Assembly: GCF_003362755.1 (NCBI RefSeq)
Contig: NZ_QKRA01000005.1
Span: 1 to 64,000, forward strand
Direction: 5' to 3'
Origin: Marinomonas piezotolerans
Lineage (GTDB): Bacteria > Pseudomonadota > Gammaproteobacteria > Pseudomonadales > Marinomonadaceae
DNA: 64,000 nucleotides
Part shown: positions 1-9,200 of the stretch, one piece after another
How positions within the stretch are numbered: the first letter of the stretch is position 1
Layout of the letters: each line of letters starts with the position of its first letter
The notes under the pieces: model-generated
What the model was told of the DNA's origin: nothing
Seen by the model: the letters and a program-made list of their open reading frames with translations, nothing else
Database searches by the model: none
Made by a program: the position numbers and the translations under genes

Positions 1-3
1 GCG

Positions 4-31
4 TGGTGACAAAAATATAAAAATGTCACCA
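4..31. repeat. Inverted repeat at the truncated hsdM junction
   Basis: An 8-bp perfect inverted repeat, TGGTGACA at 4-11 and TGTCACCA at 24-31, flanks an AT-only 12-bp spacer. TGTCACCA occurs again at 101-108, overlapping a GTCAC/GTGAC dyad (102-113). This repeat-rich stretch lies just upstream of where recognisable HsdM sequence begins (about 124). It may be the end of a mobile element or a recombination site, but no element family is recognised. Confidence 0.45.
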
Positions 32-47
32 TCTAGAATGGTAACCT

Positions 48-1109
48 ATGGACAATTTGGAAGCCGCCTACAATGCAGAGAAATCATGGCCTACAGCCCT
101 TGTCACCAGTGACGAATGTTACGGGTGCGTAGGCTCTGGCGGTTTCTTTGTGCAATCAGAAAAGTTTATCGAACGCTACGCCAATAAATACGACATCGAT
201 CCTATTACGCAAAAGCAAAAAATCTCCATCTATGGTCAAGAGTACAACTACACCACTTGGCAATTGGCGGCGATGAATATGGCGATCCGTGGCTTAGACT
301 ACGATTTCGGTAAAGAGCCTGCCAGCACTTACACCAGCGATCAGCACCCAGATTTACGCGCCGACTTTATCATGGCTAACCCTCCCTTCAATATGAAGGA
401 ATGGAACGCAGGTGTAGACGATAACGACCCACGTTGGAAATACGGTACACCACCAGCCAATAATGCCAACTTCGCTTGGCTACAACATATGCTGTATCAC
501 TTAGCGGCAGATGGCTCGCAAGCACTATTACTAGCGAACGGCTCCATGAGCTCAACCACCAATAACGAAGGTGAGATTCGTAAAGCCCTGATCGAAAATG
601 ATCTAGTAGAATGTATGGTGGCCTTACCAGGTCAGCTATTTACCAATACACAGATCCCAGCTTGTATATGGTTCTTAACCAAAAACAAGGGGATGCGCAC
701 CGACAAAGCCGGTCGCAAGCTACGTGATCGCTCCGAAGAAGTTTTATTTATCGATGCACGTAACCTAGGCTATATGAAAGATCGCGTACTGCGTGACTTT
801 GATCGTGACGATATCAACAAAGTAGCCGATATCTACCACGCGTGGAAAACCGGTGAAGCGGTAAATGGGATCGAATACCAAGACCAAGCGGGCTTCTGTA
901 AATCCGCCGACTTTAAACTAATTAAGAAGCATGATTTTGTCCTAACGCCAGGCCGCTATGTGGGTGCAATGGATGTGGAAGATGATGGTGTTCCCTTTAC
1001 AGAGAAAATGTCAGACTTGACGCAAAAACTCAGTGGGCAATTTGCAGAATCCGCCAAGCTAGAAGCAGAGATTAAAAAGAACCTAGCGGGGTTGGGTTAT
1101 GAGCTGTGA
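48..1109 (+). CDS. hsdM: Type I restriction-modification DNA methyltransferase subunit, 5'-truncated
   Basis: This is the catalytic domain of an N6-adenine methylase of the HsdM family, which with HsdS methylates target DNA using SAM. The motif IV NPPF is at residues 111-114, and the GSGGFFVQSEKF stretch of SAM motif I is at 29-40. The family's Y-D-P-C ahead of GSGG is altered here (Y-G-C-V). The protein has 353 residues where HsdM usually has about 500 or more, so the N-terminal helical domain is missing. The frame is closed upstream (TAA at 18-20 and 42-44), so this is real truncation in the sequence, not a window-edge effect. Residues 1-25 resemble nothing I recognise. The gene overlaps hsdS by 11 bp. 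Probably inactive as a methylase. Confidence 0.85.
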   Translation: MDNLEAAYNAEKSWPTALVTSDECYGCVGSGGFFVQSEKFIERYANKYDIDPITQKQKISIYGQEYNYTTWQLAAMNMAIRGLDYDFGKEPASTYTSDQHPDLRADFIMANPPFNMKEWNAGVDDNDPRWKYGTPPANNANFAWLQHMLYHLAADGSQALLLANGSMSSTTNNEGEIRKALIENDLVECMVALPGQLFTNTQIPACIWFLTKNKGMRTDKAGRKLRDRSEEVLFIDARNLGYMKDRVLRDFDRDDINKVADIYHAWKTGEAVNGIEYQDQAGFCKSADFKLIKKHDFVLTPGRYVGAMDVEDDGVPFTEKMSDLTQKLSGQFAESAKLEAEIKKNLAGLGYEL

Positions 1110-2385
1110 ATGGCCTTTGGTATCTCTCGCTGATGTAACATCAAAAATTGGTGATGGTTTACATGGCACGCCAAAATATGAAGATAATGGTGAGTACTTT
1201 TTTATCAATGGAAACAACTTATCAAATGGTTCCATTATAATTAATGAAAGTACAAAACGTGCATCTGAAGAGGAGTATCTCAAACACAAAAAAGATTTAA
1301 ACCATCGAACTATCTTGGTTTCAATCAACGGAACACTGGGGAATATAGGCACTTATCAAGGAGAGAAAGTTTTTTTGGGTAAGAGCGCCTGTTATTTGAA
1401 CATATTGCCTGAAGTCGATAAAGATTTCATAAGGTATGTATTAACAGGCCATGATTTTCAAAATTACATACACAATCTCGCTACAGGTTCGACGATTAAA
1501 AACGTCGGACTTAAATTAATGAGAGAATATGAATTTAAGCTACCCGATCATAAAACACAGAAATCCATATCTACAGTTTTGAATTCGTTTGATTTGAAAA
1601 TTAATACGAATACAAACATCAATCAAACTTTAGAAGCAATGGCACAAACCATCTTCAAATCATGGTTTGTCGACTTCGATCCCGTTAAAGCCAAAATGAA
1701 TGGCGAGCGGCCAGTAGGTATGGATGAAGCAACTGCTGCTCTGTTTCCGGATAAACTTGTTGAAAGTGAATTGGGGCTGATACCGGAGGGGTGGGCAGTT
1801 AGCAACCTATCAAGTTTGATTCAACTAACAGGTGGCGGTACACCAAAACGTTCCGAAGAAACCTATTGGAATGGTGATATTCCTTGGTTTTCAGTAAAGG
1901 ATGTACCAACTGGCAGTAACGTCTTTGTGGTAGATACTGAAGAAAAAATAACGGAGTTTGGTCTTCAAAAGTCTTCAACCAAATTGCTTCCCAAAGGCAC
2001 AACAATAATTACCGCTCGCGGCACAGTCGGAAAGCTGGCATTGCTTGGGACTGACATGTGTATGAACCAGTCTTGCTACGGCATCAAAGGAAAGGAAGTT
2101 GGAGACTACTTCAATTATTTCAACCTTAAAGAAGCTGTTAGCACGTTACAACAGAACACCCATGGGGCTGTTTTCGATACTATCACAACGAAAACATTCG
2201 ACACCTATGTAACGGCATTTTCTGGCGTCCCCCTAGCAAATAAATTTGATGCAATAGTATCCCCACTTTTGCAAAAAATAGAAAACAATGTCCGAGAAAA
2301 TATCGAGCTTTCAAAACTCAGAAATACTTTATTGCCAAAACTTCTTTCTGGTGAAATCAGCCTAGCAAATGATATGGACTCTTAA
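1099..2385 (+). CDS. hsdS: Type I restriction-modification specificity subunit
   Basis: HsdS selects the bipartite DNA target for the methylase and restriction complex. Two target recognition domains are visible: residues 1-155 (W-P-L-V-S-L then G-D-G-L-H-G-T-P) and about 230-390 (G-W-A-V-S then T-G-G-G-T-P-K). They are separated by the conserved central helix region (AMAQTIFKSWFVDFDP, 181-194), and a C-terminal copy of the helix ends in LRNTLLPKLLSGEIS. At 428 residues it is full length. The recognition domains are more AT-rich than neighbouring genes, as is usual for swapped specificity domains. It overlaps the end of hsdM and is followed 5 bp later by the FRG gene, so it is probably cotranscribed. 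The target sequence cannot be predicted. Confidence 0.93.
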   Translation: MSCEWPLVSLADVTSKIGDGLHGTPKYEDNGEYFFINGNNLSNGSIIINESTKRASEEEYLKHKKDLNHRTILVSINGTLGNIGTYQGEKVFLGKSACYLNILPEVDKDFIRYVLTGHDFQNYIHNLATGSTIKNVGLKLMREYEFKLPDHKTQKSISTVLNSFDLKINTNTNINQTLEAMAQTIFKSWFVDFDPVKAKMNGERPVGMDEATAALFPDKLVESELGLIPEGWAVSNLSSLIQLTGGGTPKRSEETYWNGDIPWFSVKDVPTGSNVFVVDTEEKITEFGLQKSSTKLLPKGTTIITARGTVGKLALLGTDMCMNQSCYGIKGKEVGDYFNYFNLKEAVSTLQQNTHGAVFDTITTKTFDTYVTAFSGVPLANKFDAIVSPLLQKIENNVRENIELSKLRNTLLPKLLSGEISLANDMDS

Positions 2386-2390
2386 ATTCA

Positions 2391-3710
2391 ATGGATATCC
2401 CAAAAGATCACAAGCCAGAAAACGAAAAGTACTACTTGAATCTGCCAGTATGGCCTGAGTTTGCCATTTACAACAAGACAGTTGATGGGCTAATTCCTTC
2501 ATGCAGAATTGAATCGTGGGAAGAGTTTGATCGAGTTGTTGCCTATTACTGTGACAATGACTCAGAGGGCCATTATGTTTTCCGAGGCCAAAAACATTAT
2601 AAATGGGAGCTTGAGCCGACTCTTGATAGGCTTGTAGGGCATGCGGTTAGCGAAGAAATTGCAAAAAAACAGCTGAAGAACTTTCGTCTTTCAACTCGGG
2701 GTCGTCTTAACGATAAAAGTGTTTTGAGTTCAGACAGTGAACTTTGGGCTCTCGGCCAGCATCATGGTTTGGCGACCCCGTTACTTGACTGGAGCTTATC
2801 TCCATATGTTTCTTTGTTTTTCGCATTTGAAGGTGCTGATGATCCAACGTGGCTTGATGATAATGGAGACTGTAGTAACTACAGCCGAACCATATTCATC
2901 TTGAATCGTCACTTCATTGAAGACGAATACGAAAAAGCATTAGAGAATTCAGAACCAGAGAATACAGAGGGTCAATATCTTAGAATCGTAGAACCCGCAA
3001 TTGATGACCATGGTAGGCTTGTAAACCAAGCTGGACTGTTCACATTTGCACCATACGATGAAAAACTTGAGTCCAGCCTCTACACGCTGCTATCTGAAAA
3101 AGGTATCGATGTTGAGGATGTGAATGAGGTAGCTAAGTATATATGCTGCATTCACGTACCGAACGAGCCAGACACTCGAAATAAGTGCTTAAAGAAGCTT
3201 CATAAAATGAATATACATCATGCAAGCATATTCCCTGACCTAATAGGTTCATCTGGATATTGTAATGATCTAATTCGTGAAGCCGTTTTAGCTAAGAAAA
3301 AGAAAGCTTCCAGCCAAGACATCAGGCTTTCAGAGGGAGCTCCTGAGAATAAACTTAGTGTTCAAGTATCTATCTCGGAGACAAGTAGCTCGAATGATTA
3401 TGATGTAGCACTGCAATCTAGGCGCGATGAGCTTAACGAAGCATTGTCATTTGATGAGCAAGTATCAGCTGTTTCATATTATCGGTTAGCCCCCGTAATT
3501 GACTTCATTATCGACTTTGCGAAATCAGCCCCAGGTATTGATTGGTACAAGAAAGAGAACCTTCTAGCCAAGTTAAGAATATCAATTTCTCATCAGCTAA
3601 GAAAAACTGAATATCCTCAGGAACAAATTCCTGTAGCAGCAAAAAACCTAGCAAATATTGTCGCTAGTATCTGTGCTGAACATGACTCTCTGGCTGAGGC
3701 TAGTGTATGA
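2391..3710 (+). CDS. FRG domain-containing protein
   Basis: A 439-residue protein with an N-terminal FRG domain: F64-R65-G66 in HYVFRGQ, then QHHGLATPLLDWSLSP at 123-138, the conserved second block of the family. FRG domains are named for this motif. Their biochemical role is unsettled, but they recur in defence islands beside restriction systems. The C-terminal 120 residues are polar and helical with no recognised domain. The gene starts 5 bp after hsdS and overlaps the next gene by 4 bp (ATGA), so it is embedded in the restriction operon. Acting as an effector or sensor in anti-phage defence is inference from context. Confidence 0.8.
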   Translation: MDIPKDHKPENEKYYLNLPVWPEFAIYNKTVDGLIPSCRIESWEEFDRVVAYYCDNDSEGHYVFRGQKHYKWELEPTLDRLVGHAVSEEIAKKQLKNFRLSTRGRLNDKSVLSSDSELWALGQHHGLATPLLDWSLSPYVSLFFAFEGADDPTWLDDNGDCSNYSRTIFILNRHFIEDEYEKALENSEPENTEGQYLRIVEPAIDDHGRLVNQAGLFTFAPYDEKLESSLYTLLSEKGIDVEDVNEVAKYICCIHVPNEPDTRNKCLKKLHKMNIHHASIFPDLIGSSGYCNDLIREAVLAKKKKASSQDIRLSEGAPENKLSVQVSISETSSSNDYDVALQSRRDELNEALSFDEQVSAVSYYRLAPVIDFIIDFAKSAPGIDWYKKENLLAKLRISISHQLRKTEYPQEQIPVAAKNLANIVASICAEHDSLAEASV

Positions 3711-4639
3711 CAACTCGTGTAGAAATGATCATTGAAACCCTTAGAGACAGTCCCGATCAGAAATTTACAGCTCGGGATTTGGCGAAGGCGTTTCTAACAC
3801 GCTACCCGCAAGAAATGGCGGAAAAACAAACCAATCCGCGCTATAACACCGAAGAAAAGCTGATTGCTCAACTTGCTGCTGAAGTGGGTGGAGAGCGCAC
3901 GGTTGCTGCTCAGAAGGCTTGTGCCAATGTGGCGACGCGTGACAAGCCGCGTCCGCGACTCTATTACTGGAATGCCAACCCCGAACAAACAGCAGAATTT
4001 GTGACGGAAAACGACGAAGTGGAGACTCTAGAAGTCGATACGCCGTTAGCTGACCCTAGCTTCAGTGAGCATGACTTATACCCCATGTTGATTGAGTATC
4101 TAAGCAAAGACTTAGGGCTATATTGCCAGCGTATCGACGAACGTAAATCTAAAAATACCCATGGTAGCGGTGGCAACCATTGGTTGCACCCAGACATCGT
4201 TGCCCTAGAGCCACTTGATCAAGGTTGGGACGAAGCGGTACGCAGCTGTGTTCGTAGCGGCCATCAAAGCTCTGTGCGCTTGTGGTCTTTTGAAGTGAAA
4301 AAACACCTAACCAAGGGCAATGTGCGCAAATGCTTTTTCCAAGCGGTATCCAACTCTAGCTGGGCAAACTACGGCTACCTTGTCGCTACGGGATTAAACA
4401 GTGATGTGGAATCCGAACTACAAATGCTTTGCAGTTTGCATGGTATTGGGGTGCTATTACTCAATACGGAATCACTGTTCGACAGCCAAATCTTGATCCC
4501 CGCTCAAGAACGTAGCAATGTAGATTGGCAATCGGCTAATCGTATCGTTACTGAAAACAGCGATTTTCATTACTACATTGAGCAAGTTGGGATTTATAAC
4601 CAGACAGGCAAGCTCATTAGGCACGCTTGGAATAGATAA
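3707..4639 (+). CDS. HrgA-like protein with PD-(D/E)xK nuclease-like signature
   Basis: A 310-residue protein resembling the COG2958/HrgA family, which is often linked to restriction systems. Residues 1-70 look like a winged-helix domain (ARDLAKAFLTRYP at 22-34). The C-terminal half carries a possible PD-(D/E)xK core: E130 in a helix, H161-P162-D163 at a strand end, E196-V-K198 in the next strand and Q212 in the following helix. That spacing is typical of restriction-type nucleases and recalls a DNA-binding nuclease or a nuclease-derived modulator. It overlaps the FRG gene by 4 bp. Family assignment is fairly firm; nuclease activity is inferred from motif spacing only. Confidence 0.7.
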   Translation: MTTRVEMIIETLRDSPDQKFTARDLAKAFLTRYPQEMAEKQTNPRYNTEEKLIAQLAAEVGGERTVAAQKACANVATRDKPRPRLYYWNANPEQTAEFVTENDEVETLEVDTPLADPSFSEHDLYPMLIEYLSKDLGLYCQRIDERKSKNTHGSGGNHWLHPDIVALEPLDQGWDEAVRSCVRSGHQSSVRLWSFEVKKHLTKGNVRKCFFQAVSNSSWANYGYLVATGLNSDVESELQMLCSLHGIGVLLLNTESLFDSQILIPAQERSNVDWQSANRIVTENSDFHYYIEQVGIYNQTGKLIRHAWNR

Positions 4640-4711
4640 ACGCGCTCAATGCTTCGATTTGCTGGATGGGCAATGTATATTAGGACAGAGAGACCAGATT
4701 AGGATGCTTCA

Positions 4712-5725
4712 ATGATTCGTGAATTTACACTGCAAAATTTTGGCCCAATTACCAAGGCCGAAGGGAAATCCCTTGGTAAGATCAATTTGATCTTAGGTGC
4801 CAACAGCACTGGCAAGACCTTTTTACTTAAAGCTTTGTACAGCGCCATTCGTAGTCATGAGGAAGCCCATCGTGGCAACAACAACCAAGATTTTTCTGAA
4901 GTGCTGAGCGACAAGCTTTATTGGACGTTTCAAGTCGATAAAATCGGCGATATTGTGACCAAAGGAGACGGTCACAAATTGAACGCTACGTTTTCAATGG
5001 ACGATAATAGCTCCTTGGTGTTTGGCTTTGGTAAAGACACGACAAAAAAAGTCACCCCCTCTCACAACAATCTTGTGACACGCGCCTCTAATTCCGTCTT
5101 TTTACCACCAAAAGAAGTCTTGTCGTTGATGGATGTAATTCATAAATCCACTGAAATCGACAAGCTGTTTGGTTTTGATGCGACCTATTCTGATTTGGTA
5201 AAAGCACTCAAACTGCCGACACAGAAGGGCCGTAATCACGCTGCCTTTTCGGAGTCACGCAAAAAGCTCGAAAGCATCTTTCATGGCAAGGTGACCTTTG
5301 AAGGTGACAAATGGATCTATAAAAAAGGCAATACCAAATATTCGATTATGTCGACCGCGGAAGGCGTGAAGAAAATTGCCATTTTGGATACGCTGCTTGG
5401 TAACCGCTTTCTCGATAAAGACTCTATTGTCTTTATAGATGAGCCCGAGTCAGCTTTGCACCCTACCGCGATTATACAACTGCTAGAAATTATTACCGTA
5501 TTGGCGGAGGCTGGTATTCAGTTCTTTATCGCGACACATTCTTACTATGTGATCAAAAAGCTGTTATTAGTTGCTAAGCAAAAGCACATGCCTATCCCGA
5601 CATTTATGGGACAAGTCGATGGTAGTTGGAGCCAAAGCTGCTTGCTGAAAGATGGGCTGCCCGACAATGAGATCATCAATGAATCGGTACGCTTATTTGA
5701 GGCTGAGTTTGAAGGAATAAACTAA
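4712..5725 (+). CDS. AAA family ATPase (OLD/AAA_15-like, without TOPRIM domain)
   Basis: A 337-residue ABC/SMC-like ATPase. The start FTLQNFGPITK is typical of OLD/RecF-like proteins. Walker A GANSTGKT is at 29-36, a degenerate signature near 214-222 (STAEGVKKIA), Walker B IVFIDEPE at 239-246 with H250-P, and the H-loop THS at 275-277. It lacks the C-terminal TOPRIM nuclease of full OLD proteins, so any effector must be another protein. The next gene starts 4 bp downstream, suggesting a two-gene unit. A 72-bp gap separates it from the HrgA-like gene; this is the largest gap in the island and could hold an internal promoter. In defence systems such ATPases usually sense or gate a partner nuclease. 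Confidence 0.82.
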   Translation: MIREFTLQNFGPITKAEGKSLGKINLILGANSTGKTFLLKALYSAIRSHEEAHRGNNNQDFSEVLSDKLYWTFQVDKIGDIVTKGDGHKLNATFSMDDNSSLVFGFGKDTTKKVTPSHNNLVTRASNSVFLPPKEVLSLMDVIHKSTEIDKLFGFDATYSDLVKALKLPTQKGRNHAAFSESRKKLESIFHGKVTFEGDKWIYKKGNTKYSIMSTAEGVKKIAILDTLLGNRFLDKDSIVFIDEPESALHPTAIIQLLEIITVLAEAGIQFFIATHSYYVIKKLLLVAKQKHMPIPTFMGQVDGSWSQSCLLKDGLPDNEIINESVRLFEAEFEGIN

Positions 5726-5729
5726 CAAG

Positions 5730-6242
5730 ATGACCACGATAGAAGAATCAGGGATGACATTTGGGCCGTTTGATTCAGAGGCCTGCTATCAGATCGAGCA
5801 CTCCAACGGTCATAGATCCCTCGGTGAGGGTTTCAAAATGGTGGAGTTTACCTACTTTGATGAATCTTCAGCTAAATTATGGCTAGTTGAAGCTAAGTCC
5901 AGCATCCCTAACCCTAAAACGGATGCCACTGAATACGAAACCTACTTCGACAACCTGTTCGAAAAATTTGAAAATGCTCTTCTACTTCATGGAACAAGTG
6001 CGTTAGGCCGCAATCAAGTGTGTTGTGCTGAACTACCAATCAAGATGCAAGGGATGCCTTGGTCTGCACTTCAAATCCAACTTCGTTTGGTTATTCCAGA
6101 CGTTCCCAATCACTTTTTACCTCAGCTTACGGATAAGCTCCAAACTCGCTTTAAAAAGCTTCTAGCAGTATGGCGACATGACTTGATGGATGTAAAAGTC
6201 ATTAACGCCCATTTCGCAAGAAGAGAGGGATTAATTCAGTGA
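5730..6242 (+). CDS. Small protein of unknown function with an E-x-K motif, partner of the AAA ATPase
   Basis: A 170-residue protein I do not recognise. Residues 37-58 form two strands, MVEFTYF and KLWLVEAKSS, giving E39 and E54-A-K56. This matches the second half of a PD-(D/E)xK nuclease core, but the first acidic residue is not in a classic P-D context. The rest is mixed helix and strand with no signal peptide or membrane segment. It follows the ATPase by 4 bp, and its TGA overlaps the hsdR start (GTGA), so it is translationally coupled on both sides. An effector nuclease gated by the ATPase is a reasonable hypothesis; an antitoxin-like or adaptor protein is also possible. Confidence 0.6.
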   Translation: MTTIEESGMTFGPFDSEACYQIEHSNGHRSLGEGFKMVEFTYFDESSAKLWLVEAKSSIPNPKTDATEYETYFDNLFEKFENALLLHGTSALGRNQVCCAELPIKMQGMPWSALQIQLRLVIPDVPNHFLPQLTDKLQTRFKKLLAVWRHDLMDVKVINAHFARREGLIQ

Positions 6243-9200
6243 TCACCGAAGATCTATTAGAACAGCTGTGCCTTGATTGGTTTCGAGAGCTTAATTATGA
6301 CTATGTGAATGGCTATAACATCGCACCTGATGGCTCTGCTCCTGAGCGAGAGGACTTCCAGCAAGTTACTTTACGTGAGCGCTTGATCAATAAGTTAGTC
6401 AAACTCAATCCGTTAGTACCCTACGATAGTCTGGTTGAAGTAGCGAAAACCGTTGCCACGCCTGAAACACCTGTTCTGATTAAAAATAACCGGATCTTTC
6501 ATAAGTATCTCATTGAAGGTGTACCTCTTGAGTATTCTGCTACGGTAGATGGTCTGCAAGTAACAAAACACACTCATGTTCGATTGATCGACTTCAATGA
6601 GCCTGAGAACAACGAGTTTTTGGTGGTTAACCAGTTCACTATTACTGGTTCGAAAGGCAACCGCCGCCCGGATATCGTTGTTTTCATCAACGGCCTCCCC
6701 ATGGCAGTAATCGAGCTGAAAAACCCAGCCAATGAGCAGACTGACATCTGGAATGCATATAATCAGCTGCAAACTTACAAAGACGAAATCTCTGACCTAT
6801 TTGTTTTTAACGAAGCCTTAGTGGTCAGTGATGGATGGGTGGCGCGTGTTGGCTCATTGACCGCCAATCAAGAGCGTTTCTTGCCATGGAAAACGATCAC
6901 TCACGAAGACGATAAGCCATTACTAGAGTTTCAGTTGGAGACCATGGTTCGCGGTTTCTTTAAACCCGAGCTATTACTGGATTATCTGCGCTATTTCATT
7001 TTGTTTGAAAATGATGGCGACAAAGTTATTAAAAAGATTGCTGGTTACCATCAGTTCCATGCAGTTCGTGCTGCTGTGCAAGCTACTGTGATCGCCGCTG
7101 ACAACCAAGTTGGTGTAGGCGAGCGGCGTGCCACGTACCTTGAAAAAGTTAAGCCTGGGAGTCGTAAAGCCGGTGTTGTCTGGCATACCCAAGGCAGCGG
7201 TAAAAGTATCTCTATGGTTTGCTATGCCAGTAAATTATTGCAGCAGCCGGAGCTGAATAATCCAACCATTGTAGTCGTTACTGATCGAAATGATCTGGAT
7301 AGCCAGCTGTACAATACCTTCTCCATGGCGAGTGAAACTCTAAAGCAGATCCCACAGCAAGCTGACGGACGCGATGGCTTACGAGAGCTACTAGCCAGTC
7401 GCCAGTCAGGTGGCATAATTTTTACCACCGTGCAGAAATTTTCGTTATTAGAAAAGGAAACTGAGCATCCAAAGCTCTCTGAACGTTCAAACATTATTGT
7501 TATTTCAGATGAAGCCCATCGTAGCCAGTACGGGAATAAAGCACGCCTAGTAAACGTCAAAGACGACAATGGCGTAGTAGTTGGCCAACGCTATGTATAT
7601 GGATACTCCAAGTACATGCGTGATGCTATGCCGAATGCTTCTTTTATTGGTTTTACCGGAACTCCAATCGATATTGATGACAAAGATACCCGCAGCGTAT
7701 TTGGTGAATATGTATCGATTTACGATATCCAAGACGCCGTAGACGATGGTGCGACCGTACCTATCTACTACGAGTCACGCTTAGCTAAGCTCGACATCAA
7801 TCAAGATAAAATTGAAGCATTAAACGATGAAGTAGAGGACGAAATTGGCGAAGAGGAAGAAACCGCCAATAGGGAGAAGATCAAATCCCAATGGTCCGCT
7901 CTAGAAAAGCTTGTCGGTGCTCAGCCACGTATTGAGGCGGTGGCCAAAGACTTAGTTGAACACTTCACGACTCGTATCGAAACCTTCCCAGGCAAAGCCA
8001 TGATCGTAGGTATGAGCCGAGAGATCTGTGTCGATTTATACGACGCTATCGTTGCGCTTAAACCTGAGTGGCACGATGATGATCCCGCTAAAGGGGCGAT
8101 CAAAATTGTAATGACAGGCTCCGCATCCGACCATAAGAAGATGCAGCCGCACATCTATGATAAGAAAACCAAAAAGCTATTTGAGAAGCGCTTTAAAGAT
8201 ACTGAAGACGAGCTGCAATTAGTTATCGTGCGTGATATGTGGCTGACAGGCTTTGACGCCCCCTGCTGTCATACCATGTATATCGATAAGCCGATGAAAG
8301 GCCACAACTTGATGCAGGCGATTGCTCGTGTAAACCGAGTATTTAAAGATAAACCTGGCGGCCTAGTGGTCGATTATCTTGGTATCGCAAATGATCTAAA
8401 AGACGCTCTCAAAACTTACACCAATAGCCAAGGCAAAGGTCAACCAACCGTTGATACCGCAGAGGCCTTTGCATACTTAGAAGAGCGTATTGATATTATT
8501 CGCGGTATGTTTGCCACCCCTTCAGATAATGGAGCGGTATTTTCGTACCTCGATGATTACGAAACCAAACCACTACAGCTACTACCAGGAGCAGTAAACC
8601 ATATTTCTGGATTGAGCCACACTAGCCGTGATGGTCAAGAAGTCAGAGATGGAAAGCGTCGATTCCTTGATGCCATGACGCAGTTGAATAAAGCCTATTC
8701 TCTTTGTAACACCTTAGATGAAGTCGAGCCTTACAAAAGTGAAATTGCCTTTTATGGAGCGGTAAAAACAGCGTTCTTAAAACACTCTACGGTGGATCAA
8801 AAACGCAGTGATGAGCTGCGAAATTCAGCTCTTCGCCAAATCCTTAACAATGCCGTAGTCTCTGATGGTGTAGACGATATCTTTAAATCTGTGGGATTAG
8901 ATAAGCCAAACATCGGCTTACTTTCTGATGAGTTTCTAGAAGATATGAAGCACATGAAGGAGAAAAACTTAGCCGTTGAGCTGCTAGAAAAGCTGCTACG
9001 CGATGAAGTGAAAGCTCGAATGAAAACGGATAAAGTACAAGAGAAAAAGTACTCTGACCGTATCATGGCAACGCTTCAGAAATACCACAATCGCAGTATT
9101 GAAACAGCTCAAGTCATTGAAGAACTGATTCAGTGGGCCAAGGAGATGCAAGCTGATGCTGAGATGATGAAGGAAATGAATCTCTCCGCAGATGAAATCG

